DNA of 64,000 nt. Origin: Ochotona curzoniae. Lineage: Eukaryota > Chordata > Mammalia > Lagomorpha > Ochotonidae. Positions 12,691 through 23,654 of the stretch are shown in pieces (the stretch's first letter is position 1; the number at the start of each line of letters is the position of its first letter). The notes below the pieces were generated by a model. That model had not been told where the DNA came from. It did no database searches and saw nothing but the letters and a program-made list of their open reading frames with translations. Location of the stretch: contig NW_024467104.1 of the NCBI RefSeq assembly GCF_017591425.1, forward strand, positions 3,905,001-3,969,000, written 5' to 3'. A program made the position numbers and the translations under genes.

Positions 12691-13508
12691 ATATACTGAA
12701 ATAATCTCCAGCATGGTCACATATCATCTGCATGTATTCAAATCAGAACAAAAGTAAGCACTAAGCACACTTTACTTTCCATTAAATGAAAGCATGTGAG
12801 GTAATCGATGTGCGAACTAGCTTTGGTAATCACTCCACAGACATGGAAATGTCAAGACAGCACGTGGCACAATATAAAAAAGGTATGTGAGTTTGTCAAT
12901 TATTTTAGAGATCAGTTCTAAGCACTTCATGTTTTACTACCTTGGTTCAAACTTTTGAGAGGAAAGGGCAGTTAAAATCACAACTTATACCTAATGCTCT
13001 TCTTGATATCTTTCTAATTCCTGCTCCTAAAACACAAAGAGGCAAGAAAGCCTGCTGTGTAAGATGCAGTCCACCCAAAACCATTACACATCCTTAGCAG
13101 TGTTCTGACACCACATGGCCATCACATCACATCCTATTAGCGGATCCTTCACGTCTTCGCTCCCTAGAGCCAATTCAAATAAACTCTTAATGATTCTTCC
13201 TCCATGTTTCCAACAACACTCAGTTTTTGCATCTTTCTTAGATATGGAACACTAAATGCTTTTTCTCCATACCTCATTTTCTCTTTACAACAATCATTTG
13301 ACATAGATACTACCGCAAACAGTTTCAAAAGTGAGTTTACTGAAGTGCAGACAGACAGGTGAACTTAGTTTCCCAAACTCACTTTCAGGAAGCCAGAGAA
13401 GTGGAATCTCAACACACAGGGTGTCTGTAGTAGCTTCCATTGTGTGTATTCATAACACAGACTCGGCTTTCCACAGATCATGCCTTCCCTTTCTCTTTTC
13501 AAACCTAA
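12691..13508. other. Duplication-unit spacer, no gene seen
   Basis: Non-repetitive A/T-rich sequence, nearly identical to 47070-47904. No open frame with recognisable content. Confidence 0.6.
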
Positions 13509-14150
13509 TTTTATGATTATTTTTAATTATTTGAAAGGCAGATTTACAAGAGGGCAGAAGAACAGAGAGGGAGAAATCTTCCATGCACTGGTTCATTCCT
13601 CAAATGGCCACAGAGGCCAGACCTGAGCCTCTCCAAAGCCAGGCAACGAGAGCTTCTTTCAGATCTTCCATGTGAGTACAGGGACCCAAGGACTTGAACC
13701 TTCCTCCACTGCTTTCCCAGGCCATAAGCATGCAAACTGGATCAGAAGTGAAGCAGCCAGGACACAAACCGGGACCCACAAGGGATGCCGTGCAACAGGC
13801 ATAGCATTACCTGGCTACACCTCCATCCTGGCCCCTCAAACTCCACTGATTCTTCTTAAGAACTTATTTAATCATCAACAACAAGAGACTGTATTTGAAA
13901 TGGAGACACACACAGAGAGGGAGAATTATCTCCCTTCCCTGGTTTTCTCCCAGATGCCCATTACAGATGGGGCTGGGCCAGGAATGGTGACCCAAATCTG
14001 GATCTTCCACATAGTGACAGGGACAGATGTGTTGGAACCATGACTTCTGCCTCCTAAGACACATCAACAAGAGGCTGGATCAGAAGCAGAGTCAGGACCT
14101 GAGCCCTTAGCAGCAATGAGGGTTAACGGCCATTCTGATCATAAAATTCA
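13509..14150 (-). mobile_element. Two adjacent old lagomorph SINEs, antisense
   Basis: 13509-13848 carries the SINE blocks reversed: GAAAGGCAGATTTACA, GGTTCATTCCTCAAATGG, CCACTGCTTTCCCAGGCC and GGATGCCGTGCAACAGGCAT. 13849-14150 repeats the order in a more decayed form (GGAGACACACACAGAGAGGG ... GGCTGGATCAGAAGCAGAG). Both are duplicated at 47905-48538, so they predate the segmental duplication. Confidence 0.75.
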
Positions 14151-14739
14151 TTCCCCAGAGGCAGCTAATGGTACTGATCAGCATCAGGCCCCTTTCTTCT
14201 TACAATAATTAATAAATGTTTATGAAATGAATGATTAAGTATATAGCATATTAGAAATGAATTCTCACTGGTAGCAAAGTATAGATATTAACATGTCAGA
14301 GATATCTCTTCTCCTCACAGGAATAATACTATCTAACACATGCATAACCACTACTTTTAGGCCCTAAACTTAAACTCTATCTTCGGTCCACCCATGAACT
14401 TGATGACTCTGATGGGAGGCTCTCATCACAGACTACCTGGCTTGTTTGGAGTAAAACAATGTGAGAGGAACACTCAGAGCATTCTGATCCCAGGAGGACA
14501 ATAAGCAGCCCTGTCCCTTATCAGAGGTGAGTACACTTTCTGACAGAGAGCAAGCCCTCACTCCCTATTGGTGAAATTTAAAAGCTACTTTATTCTGTCA
14601 CAGCCTCATAATGCCATCTGCAATCAGAGTCTATTAACCTCAAAGTAGTAGATTGACTGTGACTTTATTTATTTGTTTAACTTTGAAAGGTTTTTTCGAA
14701 TTTCACACCAAAAATTCATTTACTGTCAGCTTGATGTAC

Positions 14740-15585
14740 AATATGTTTTTCTTTTTAATATTTTAATTATTATGATTATTATTTTATGATACATTTCCAT
14801 AGGCTCCTGGTATTTCCCTTATCCCAGCCACAATACACCCCCCACCTAGTTCCTCTATATTGTTTTTAAAGTATAGTTCTTCATGCACTATCATATGTCC
14901 ATCATTGCGGACATGGACAATGACAGAGAGTGCAGCACCCTATTGTCAAGATACAGTAAACAGTTTCATTGTAAGTCCATCTTTGTCTGGAAGTAGAAGT
15001 GCATACTACATTGTATCCTCACATCTGGATATGTTAGTCTCCATTTCACAGCTATTCTACATCCCCTCAAATGAAAAGTCATAATACAAAATCAACATTA
15101 GAAACAACAGTAGAAATTTACAATACTACAAAGCTAAATAACATGTTACTAGATATAGATATAACAGTCTCCATTACACAGCTACTATATATCTCCTTAA
15201 ATGAAAAGCCACAAAATAAAATCAGAATCAGGAAGAAAAAAGAAATTAGCAACTCCATGAAGTTAAATAACATGCTACTAAACGTCTAACGTGTAGCTGA
15301 AGAAATGAAGATCAAGAACCTTCTTGCAGAAAATGATGCTACTCTATGATCTATGAGTCACTGAAGAATTTAATCAGAAAAAGTGTTTTGAAGAAGTGAA
15401 ACTAACAGAAAACATCAAAACCCATACAATACAGTTTCCGCTGATTTTTGATGGTGAAATGCGTCCCTTCTAGACAACAAATAGATGGATTTTGTTCTTT
15501 AGTGTACTAATCTATGATGTTTGATTGCGCTTAAGCCATTTACTTTCAGGGTTAATAGGTATGGGTGGCACTTTGGTCCTGTCAT
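14740..15585 (-). mobile_element. Antisense L1 3'UTR-like part and ORF2 stub (copy 2)
   Basis: Counterpart of 850-1708. The ORF2 ATG is at 15585 on the minus strand and the protein similarity ends after about 50 codons at the same deletion joint. An ORF2 stub and an A-rich 3'UTR-like remnant are all that is left of the ORF2 side. Confidence 0.72.
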
Positions 15586-16631
15586 TTGAGGAATGGGTTG
15601 TTCATTGGTTTAGTCTTCTGTTGTCATTTTATTGGGATGTTCTTCCCATTTGCCTTTGGTTTTGTTGGATGCTATTCCTCTTTGTCAAGAGAACATCTTG
15701 AACTATCATTTGTAGGGCAGGTTTGGAAGAGGCAAATTGCTTTAACTTTTTTTTATTGTGGAAGAATTTTAATTCATTTCAAAGACAATAGAAAGTTTTG
15801 CTGGATATGTTATCCTAGCCCAATATTTTTTTTTTCTTTTAGAATCTGGAATATGTCACTCCATTCTCTTCTTGCCTGTAGAGTTCCCTGTGAGAGATCT
15901 CGTGTGAGTTTAATTGGCATTCCTTCATATGTCAATTGGTTTTTTTTTTCATGTGCACATTTCAGGGTCTTTTCCTTATGTTCAATTGAAGAGAGTCTGA
16001 TGATCATGTGTCTTAGTGAAGAGGGCTTTTGATTAGGCCTGTTGGGTGTTCTGTGCCTCTCTTGGATCATGTTTCCCAATTCTTTTTCTAGATTAGAGAA
16101 ATTTTCCTTTATTATTTCATTGAATATATTCATAAAACCAGTTTCTCTTTCTGCACCTTCTGGGACTCCCATAACTCTTATGTTAGGCCTCTAAATAGTG
16201 TCTTTCAATTCTTGAATACTATTTTTTGCCTGATCCAGCTCTGCTCCCAGCTTTTTGTTTGCTTCCCCCTGATGACAGGAAACACTGTCCAATTCTGAGA
16301 TTCTTTCTTCTGCTTGCTTCATTCAATTTTGGAGACTCTCCACTGTACTTTTAATTTGCTCTACTGTGTTCTTTATTTCTGAAAGATAAGTCTTGGTTTG
16401 TTTTTTTGCTGCTGTTGCTTGTGTAAAATATTCCTTAAATTCTTTGAACTCTTGGATGTGCTTCTCATTGGTGATCAGAAGCTTTGAAATGAGTTTTCTG
16501 AATTCTGTGTCCCCCATATTCTTGATGTCTTCCTCAGTGAACTGTGAGTTTGACAAAGGGTTTTGCTCTTTTGCAGCGGAGTCTTCAGTAATATTCACTG
16601 TGCCTCTGTCTCTTCTTTTGCTCTTGGTCAT
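15586..16631 (-). pseudogene. L1 ORF1 with inter-ORF spacer, antisense (copy 2)
   Basis: Best preserved ORF1 in the window. The ATG is at 16631 with an MTKSKRRDRG start, followed by an acidic segment (FTEEDIKNMGDTEFRKL) and a coiled coil (TYLSEIKNTVEQIKSTVESL). The RNA-binding C-terminus is at 16172-15810, with the family's RTPNRP, MIIRLSSIEHKEKTL and LQARREWSDIFQILKEK blocks. It is in at least two frames, broken near 16322 and again before 16172, so it cannot make a whole protein. No SINE interrupts it, unlike copy 1. Confidence 0.88.
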
Positions 16632-17800
16632 TGTACTTCTGGTTAGCAGATTCTTTTCCTTGTGGCAGGTTTCTAAGGTGTGTCGACCACAAGTCTACAG
16701 TTTGATTTTAATTATTGCAGTTGGTACACAACTCTTTGCTTGCAGCCAATTATGCCACTCCCTCCAGCCAAGTTCAAGGTCTGTAGCCCTAAATCCTGGC
16801 TCACTAATCTCTACCTCGTGTGATTCCATGCTGAGGCTGCAACATTGTCTGTACAATCTTTCTCCTGCTTAGAAGGGAATGTGGGATAGACAGGACTAGT
16901 CTGACATACGTACTGGCATATCCTAAAGCGTTTGGAACAGTATACAATTAGCACCTGATGTACCACTGCTAGAGTTCTTGATCGCTTGGCTGTCAGGTCT
17001 GAGGGCTACCTAGACCAGTCTTGGATGGAACCTGTAGAATGCCAGGTTGCTGCAGTTCACTGAGTCAGAAGTGTTCACTCCCAGATTGGCGTATGCCTAG
17101 TTCTTTCCCTTGCTTTGGCCTCCTTCAGCAAAATGGCAGCCAATTCGGCTCTAGAGGGCTGGCAGGGCTGTGAAATCCATCCTGTTCTTGTAACTGCTTG
17201 TCTGGGATCTGCTGCAATGTCTCTGCCTCTGGTCAAATCAAATGGACCAGCAGGACAGACAGTTCTATACCTGGGTTCACCTCCCAAGCTCCCAGTGAAA
17301 GTGCCTTCCCACCATGTACTGGTGGTGTTCAACCTGCTGGTGGAGTTCAGATCCCTGTTACCTAAATGCCACTGGAGTATCAGTCACTGCAACACCACAC
17401 TCCTGTGTCAGCTGCTTTCCTGTGTCTGTCAGTCTCCAGGTACCTCTCTGCTGTTGTTCTGTCCTCTCCTATTTCCTGAAATGTGTCCTCTCGGCTTCAT
17501 CCTGATTAAATGTTTCTCCATCCGTTTGAATGTGACGTTACACTATTCCATCATCTTGATTCCCTCTGAACACTGTGACTTTAACTGCATTGCTCACCAC
17601 ATTGAGAGTCAGTTTCTCTATAAAGTGGTGATTATGATCTTCCATAGGATTGTTGTGAGAAGACTTGTTGTGAGAATTTGGGGAGACTTACATAAATCTA
17701 GTGTCTTAAAAATCGAACATGGATTTTTCTTCACCACTTCTAATTTGATATTAAATAAACTACCCTTTACACATCAGTGTTGGAGGTTTAAATTTTTTTT
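16632..17800 (-). mobile_element. L1 5'UTR, antisense (copy 2)
   Basis: Sequence upstream of the ORF1 ATG at 16631, shared with 53690-54600 and, more distantly, with 27823-28960. Its antisense strand (the + strand here) carries an open frame at 17115-17822; see that entry. Confidence 0.75.
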
Positions 17801-17822
17801 TATTTTTTTATGGATAAAATGA
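17115..17822 (+). other. Open frame antisense to the L1 5'UTR (235 codons)
   Basis: It begins MASFSKMAANSALEG and includes an LVKSNGPAGQTVLYLGSPP segment and a Cys/Leu-rich stretch around SISHCNTTLLCQLLSCVCQS. The same frame is open in two other L1 5'UTR copies, at 54161-54616 and 28444-28908. I recognise no domain. It could be a fortuitous frame in decaying L1 DNA or an ORF0-like antisense product of the family. It is not likely to be a host gene. Confidence 0.35.
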
Positions 17823-17975
17823 TGCTGCTGTATGGCCTGGGAGACAGGGAAGAATCGAATAAATGAAACTGTTTTTGAAGAGATGAAAATAAAAATATCA
17901 AAACCCATGATTTAGAACAACAACAATATTGAAATGGCTAGCCACCTTATATCTTGCATGAAGATTGTCTTATAT

Positions 17976-18309
17976 TGGGCCCGGCGCAGTGGCACAGTGG
18001 CGCAGTGGTTAAGGTCCTCAGCTTGAATGCCCGGGATCCCATATGTGTGCCGGTTCTAATCCCGGCAGCCCCGCTTCCCATCCAGCTCCCCGCTTGTGGT
18101 CTGGGAAAGCAGTCGAGGACGGCCCAAAGCTTTGGGACCCTGTATCCGCATGCGAGACCCGGAAGAGGCTCCTGGCTTCGGATTGGCATAGCATAGGCCA
18201 TTGAGCTCACTTGGGGAGTGAATCATCGGATGGAAGATCTTCCTCCTGTCTCTCCTCTCTGTATATCTGCCTTTCCAATAAAAGATAAAATAAATCTTTT
18301 AAAAAAAAA
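17976..18309 (+). mobile_element. Young lagomorph tRNA-derived SINE, sense
   Basis: Full length and little decayed: head GGGCCCGGCGCAGTGGCACA, B-box-like GGTTCTAATCCCGGCAG, body with CAGTCGAGGACGGCCCAAAG, and tail AATAAAAGATAAAATAAATC followed by an A-run. The perfect 14-bp target-site duplication AGATTGTCTTATAT is at 17962-17975 and 18310-18323. The site is empty in copies 1 and 3. Its form is the basis for suggesting a pika. Confidence 0.96.
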
Positions 18310-18323
18310 AGATTGTCTTATAT

Positions 18324-20690
18324 CAGAGAGAAAATATGATGTCTGTCCTTTTGAGACTGAATTATTCACTGAGCATATTGGTCTCTAGTTGGGACCATTT
18401 GTATGCAAGTGCTAGAATTTCAGTCTTTTAATGGCTGAGTAGTATTCTATTCAGTACATGTAACATAGTTTCTTTATCCACTACTTTTGACAGGGTTAGG
18501 GTTGTTTCCTTGTCTTTGCTCTTGTAGATTGTACTACGGTACTACTGTAATATAAAATGAGAAATCCCTTTCTCATATGCAGATCTCATTTCCTTTGGAT
18601 ATATCACAGCAGTAGAAAAGCTGGTCGCACAGAAGGTTTCTTTCCAGTTCTCTTAGGTCTCAATACTGTCTTCTATGGTGGTTGTCCTAGCCTATACTCC
18701 CACCAACAGTGAATAAGGGTACCTTTCTTCCCACATCCATGCCCACAGGTATTGTTAGTACACGTCTGAATGGAGGCAAATCTCATTGGACTTAGGTGAA
18801 ACTTCAATATGGTTTTCATTTGTATCTCCCTGACAGCTTAGGAAACTCAGCACTTTTCCAAATGTGCATGAGCCATTTTTATTTGAACTTTTAAAAACAG
18901 TCTGTTCATTTCCTTTGCCCGTTGCTTCACAGGGTTGTTGTTTGGCTGGCACTGTGTTTCTGAAGTTCTTTGTAAATCCTGGGTATTCCCATATCACTTG
19001 TACAGCATACAAAAATTTTCTTCCCATTCTGTTGGTTACTTCTTCACTCTGTTGATCATTTCCTTGGCTGAACTGAAGCTTCTTCGTTTGATGCAGTCCC
19101 ATTTGTTTATTTTGTCTTTGACTACCAGTACATTTGGTGCCTTTTCTACAAAGTCTTTCCCTATTCCCATAGCTTGGAGAGTGTTTCCTATGCATTAGAA
19201 AGTTTTTTAGTTTCGTTTTCGTTTCTTGAGAACACACCGGTCATTCAGTAGCTTGTTTCCTAACTTTCTGGTGTTGTAAATATTCTAACTTTGTCCTTGT
19301 TCTTGATTTTATTTTATGGTTTTTCATTTACAGGGATGTATAGTAATTATGTAGAGCAGACTATCACATACAAATGTGAGGATACAATGCAGCATGCATT
19401 TCTACTTCCAATCAAAGATGACCTCTCAATGAAACTTACAGATATCCTGAAATTAGGATGCTGGACTCTCTGCTATTGTCTATATCCACAATGTCATGAT
19501 ACTCTTAAATAGCAGAATAATGGAATTATGACTGCATATGAAGGACTATATCATTACAATAACATGGGGGGAATTGGTGGATGGGGGTATTTGGAAAAGG
19601 GGCAAGGGAAATCCCAGAGCTATGGAATTATATTATTTTAATAAGTGATTTCATACACACTCTAGGAGCCCTAAGCATCTTGCCTCTCTATTCTGATACA
19701 ATTTGTTGAACTCTGGCTTCTTCTCTGAGCGCTTCATGCTGAATGACTTAGTCCTTACTCTTCTCCTTCCTACAAGACCAGATTCCCAGGAACTCCAACT
19801 GCAGGATAGACTGTGATGCAAAGATGACCAAAGTTGGAATGCATGCCTCTCAAATTCTCAGTCTCTCATCCTTTCCTTCTTTTCAATTCATGAAAATATA
19901 AATATGGAAAATTGATTCAATGCATTTACTAACTTCTATCTTCCTTGCATAGGGTAAAGACCATTTTGAATATTTTCAAATTTGCATTTAAAATGGTGTA
20001 ACCTTCACATCAAACTCTCTAAGACGCTCTTACAATATGCAGTATGCTGAAAATTGGATTGCAAACAGCGTCTCCCCCAAAAGTAAAAGAGATTAAAAAG
20101 ATGTAAGCATTCTTCATAACTTATTATTAAATGGGAAAATTCCATTGAAATCTTTGAGATATGGAAAGAACCATTTGTAATTTTTCAAGATAACACACCA
20201 GAATGATCTCAACTTTTCAAAGGTCTGACTGTCTAAATGTACTTATTTGTATGATATCCCCAATAATTTAGTGATTACAATTATTTTATGCAAAGGAGGA
20301 ATCCAACATATTTTATAAAGACAGGTAGGAACCAAGGAGCAAAATATTAGCTTAGGAAAAGCTTAAAGATAAAAGTAACATATAGGCTCATTTAACAACA
20401 TGGAAACAACGATGATATACAGAAATGAAACAATAATGAACATCACCAAAAAAAATGATCACTTTGTGAATTTCATACTGAGTCAATTAAAACACAAGAG
20501 ATTAAAAAGTATTCTTTCTGGACATTGGGTTTTTTTTTTTTTCAAAAGAATAGTATTAACTTCCTATACCTTTCCAGGATTTCATTTTTGGAATTGACCA
20601 AATAGGTATTTTGAAAACAGAGTATCATTAGTTTTTAGGTCAAGTTTTAAAATAATATCCTGTGTCTATACGAAATTATTCTAAACTCTT
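18324..20690. repeat. Copy-2 counterpart of 3680-6030 (L1 debris and spacer)
   Basis: 18324-19302 is the antisense L1 ORF2 C-terminal fragment, 19327-19647 the sense L1 3'UTR fragment, and 19648-20690 the A/T-rich non-repeat tail of the unit. Differences from copy 1 are mostly single bases and small indels. Confidence 0.75.
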
Positions 20691-21539
20691 CTTGTTCCTT
20701 TGAACATACCTCTATGAGATTGATTTTTCTACCATGAGTTATAGCTTTTAAAAAGTAATAATTTGAATGTACACTGTCATTTAAAAGTGGCATTATTGTA
20801 CATCCATTGCAAAAGAAACAAAATAAAAAGCAAGAAGTAGAATCATTTAAATGGTGGAACTTGACACAGTGACATTTATTTTTGTTCAAGCATGAATACA
20901 TACTTTTGACATAGGATATAACTAGTCCCTTGGTAATTTTCTGCTTGGTTACCACTTTGGAAGGGCAAATATCTATATGTAATAGTAGTTACATTTTTAA
21001 TAATGTATAATTTTTGTTAATTGCCCATCAATATGCTCAGATTTGGAAAGCTTTTCTATTTTTCCATGTTCTTGTTGTTTACGTGATATACACATGATTA
21101 TAAAGTCATTACACCTACTGTTTCTAATTTTTAAAAGCTCAAGCAGTTGTGTTTGTATTTTACTTTCCTTGTAATTCACTTTGGCATGCTTTATAAAAGT
21201 ACCAGTTTGCAGCAGATGGATTTTTCTTTATGTAAACTTTATTTCTCTCCACTAATAGCTTGGGAAGTTCAGAGCCAAAGGATGGCCCTGGAGTCAGAGC
21301 TTTTATTATTCAGTTCCATCTGCAGTATCACAGTATGCAAACTTGTCTACAGAAACCAGTACTCTGAAACACACTTCTCTGTATTTTCTGAACTTTCAAG
21401 TATTGGTTCATTTCTTAGGAATCCAGCTGTTCTTGCAGACATCTGAGGTGTGAACCATCCTTTTGATCCCTCCCTCTCTCTTCCCTCCCCACACCTTTCT
21501 CACTTGCACTTTTTCTGCTCTCCTATGCTTTTCAAGTAG
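20691..21539. other. Single-copy sequence, no gene seen
   Basis: Found once in the window. The longest open frames (102 codons on the minus strand at 20647-20955, 99 codons on the plus strand at 21147-21446) show no recognisable domain and no splice context. Confidence 0.5.
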
Positions 21540-21552
21540 ACAAAATTAATTT

Positions 21553-22445
21553 GAAAACTTCAATTTCCTAGGACCCTTGACCTCTGGCCCACCTTGGCCG
21601 AACCCAGAGCACAATGCTCTGGTATAGGTGAACTTAAGCTGGAAGCTATCCCCAGTATCATGGCAAAGTTAAGCCAGGTCTTGGAGCCCTCAGAAAGCCC
21701 AAGACTAGAGGTGTGATCTTGACCATGAAGCGAGCAGGCCAGGGCATGTCCAGGCCAACCCTTGGACCCTATCTTGGGTCTGTAGTGACACATTTCCATC
21801 AACCAGATACGCAAGGAGTTCAACCAGAAGACCAAGGATATTAAAGAAGGCATTCTGCTGCCCACCAAGATCTTTGTGAAGCCTGGCAAGTCATTTGAAA
21901 TCAAGATGGGACAAATCCACTGCCTCCTACTCCCTCAAGGACATGGCTGGGATTAACAACAGGACCCAGTAGACAGGACAGGAGGTGGCAGCCCTGGCGA
22001 CACTGAAGCAAATGTATGAGATCACACTGGTTAAAGCCAAGGACAACTCCTTGGCCCTGCTGGACCCACCCTGTCCTCTGCGATCAGGTTCATCATTGGC
22101 TCTGCGTGTTCCCTGGGCTGCCGGACTGTGAAGCAACTCTTTTTCCAAGCAGCTAGAGGCTTTCCAGAAGGAGCAAGCCGCCTTCCTGATGCCCAAAGGA
22201 GGCCAACTTGGCAACAGCCAAGATGGAGGCAACCAAGAAGTACCTAGCCTCGCCCCGCCATCGGCTAACCTCCCCCAAAACCAGCATCTGGTAAAAGGGG
22301 TTCCTGTGCCTGAAAAGAGGCAGGGAGAGGACACAAACCTGATTGTTTTAGTCCTTGACTCAGTGATAGATTTTTTTTGTACACACATGGCTGAATTGAA
22401 TCTGAATAGATGTCCTTTGTAATCTGTAAAAAATAAAAAAATAAA
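21553..22445 (+). pseudogene. MRPL11: MRPL11 processed pseudogene
   Basis: MRPL11 encodes mitochondrial large-subunit ribosomal protein uL11m. The copy is intronless. It runs from a 5'UTR-like segment through ATG at 21660 (MAKLS), an RAGQ(G)MSRP segment, [16 protein letters not shown] and [16 protein letters not shown] near 21816-21905, to an alternating Gln/Ala/Lys-rich end near 22240. A 3'UTR and an A-rich tail (22429-22445) follow. Matching target-site repeats ACAAAATTAATTT (21540-21552) and ACAAATTAATTT (22446-22457) mark L1-mediated insertion. Many frameshifts and stops mean it makes no protein. The functional gene lies elsewhere. Confidence 0.9.
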
Positions 22446-22457
22446 ACAAATTAATTT

Positions 22458-22847
22458 ACTAATAAATGTCATTTATGCTGTAGCAATAATAGCTTCTATT
22501 ATTAAATAACTCTTGTTGGGTTAGAAGTTCATTAGCTACTGACAAAACGTTCACGTTTATCTCCAGAGAGCTTTCAGACATACAATGGCAGCTCCACAGC
22601 ATATCACTGTGGAATTTCTTTTTCTAAGCTCACAAGAAAAATCTAAAAGCTAGAGAAAACATTTCCCATAACATCTGCATATTCTGGGACTACACATTTC
22701 AGAATCGTTCTCTTCCTTTGTAAAGTGATTTTTGTGGCATCAAGCAGCAATTCATCAGTATTTAACCCAGTTTTACAAGCATGTCTCAGTTAATGATAAA
22801 GAGATTATGAAATGATGCTATATCCAATCCTTATTGAAAGGAGTTGA
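22458..22847. other. Single-copy sequence, no gene seen
   Basis: A/T-rich spacer between the MRPL11 pseudogene and the next SINE. No open frame or repeat recognised. Confidence 0.55.
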
Positions 22848-23178
22848 AGGGGCCTGGTGGCATGGCCTAGCAGCTAAAGTCCTCATCTTGAACACGCTGG
22901 GATCCCATATGGGCACCGGTTCTAATCCCGGTTGCTCCACTTCCTATCCAGCTTCCTGCTTGTGGCCTGGGAAAGCAGTCGAGGACTGGCCAAAGCTTGG
23001 GACCCTGCACCTGTGTGGGATACCTGGAAGAAATTCCTGGATCCTGACTTCAGATCGGCATAGCACCGGCCGTTGTGGTCACTTGGGGAGTGAATCATTG
23101 GACAGAAGATCTTTCTCTCTGTTTCTCCTCCTCTCTGTATATTTGACTTTCCAATAAATAAATAAATCTTGAAAAAGA
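22848..23178 (+). mobile_element. Lagomorph tRNA-derived SINE, sense
   Basis: All family blocks are in order, from GGGGCCTGGTGGCATGGCCT to an AATAAATAAATAAATC tail. A weak flanking repeat GGAGTTGAAG (about 22840) and GGAATTGAAG (about 23189) may be the target-site duplication. Confidence 0.92.
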
Positions 23179-23635
23179 AAAATATAAGGGAATTGAAGAA
23201 ATACACAACAGCATAACACACAGAAACATCACATCATTGATGGCAACAATTCCAGTTATGACACCAGAAAAGGAAAGAGGACAGTATACAGGTCTGATAC
23301 AAATTAATCTGATGAAGAGGTGAGTCTGAGGGTCACCAGGCCATATGAGGGCAATCTGGGCTTAAAGATCACCACTCATTCTCAGATTTGTCTTCTTGTT
23401 CTCTGCATACTAGCAGTCAAGTCAATCATAGCATCCCTTGTCAGAAAATCAACATGATACTGGGCTCATTCTAACATAATGGAGACATATTGTCCCTGTA
23501 CTTATCTTCAAACTTTGAGAAATATTGAAAAATATAAGATTGAAATGATCACTTTCTTAATCTCAGCATTAATAAATCATCATCACTTTTTATATTTTAG
23601 AAGAATACATAAATTAGCAATTAGGAGACGTGAGA
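23179..23635. other. Single-copy sequence, no gene seen
   Basis: A/T-rich spacer. Nothing coding or repetitive recognised. Confidence 0.55.
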
Positions 23636-23654
23636 AGAATACAAGGAGCTTAGA

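Larger units (their letters stand above)
8481..20690. repeat. Segmental duplication, copy 2 (about 12.2 kb)
   Basis: Its left edge is the motif ACAAAAGCTAAA at 8481, matching 42926. Its right edge near 20690 coincides with the end of copy 1 near 6030. The interval 12690-14650 is almost identical to 47070-49050. Compared with copy 3 it lacks about 0.5 kb at 14650 and about 0.43 kb at the 3' end of the GC-rich element. It carries a private SINE at 17976-18309. Confidence 0.9.

Noticed and set aside
17989..18020. A tRNA gene suggested by A-box/B-box-like sequence
   Set aside because: It is the tRNA-derived head of a SINE with tail and TSD, not a cloverleaf-forming gene.
21660..22240. A functional MRPL11 gene
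   Set aside because: No introns, several frameshifts and stops, A-tail and TSD: a processed pseudogene.
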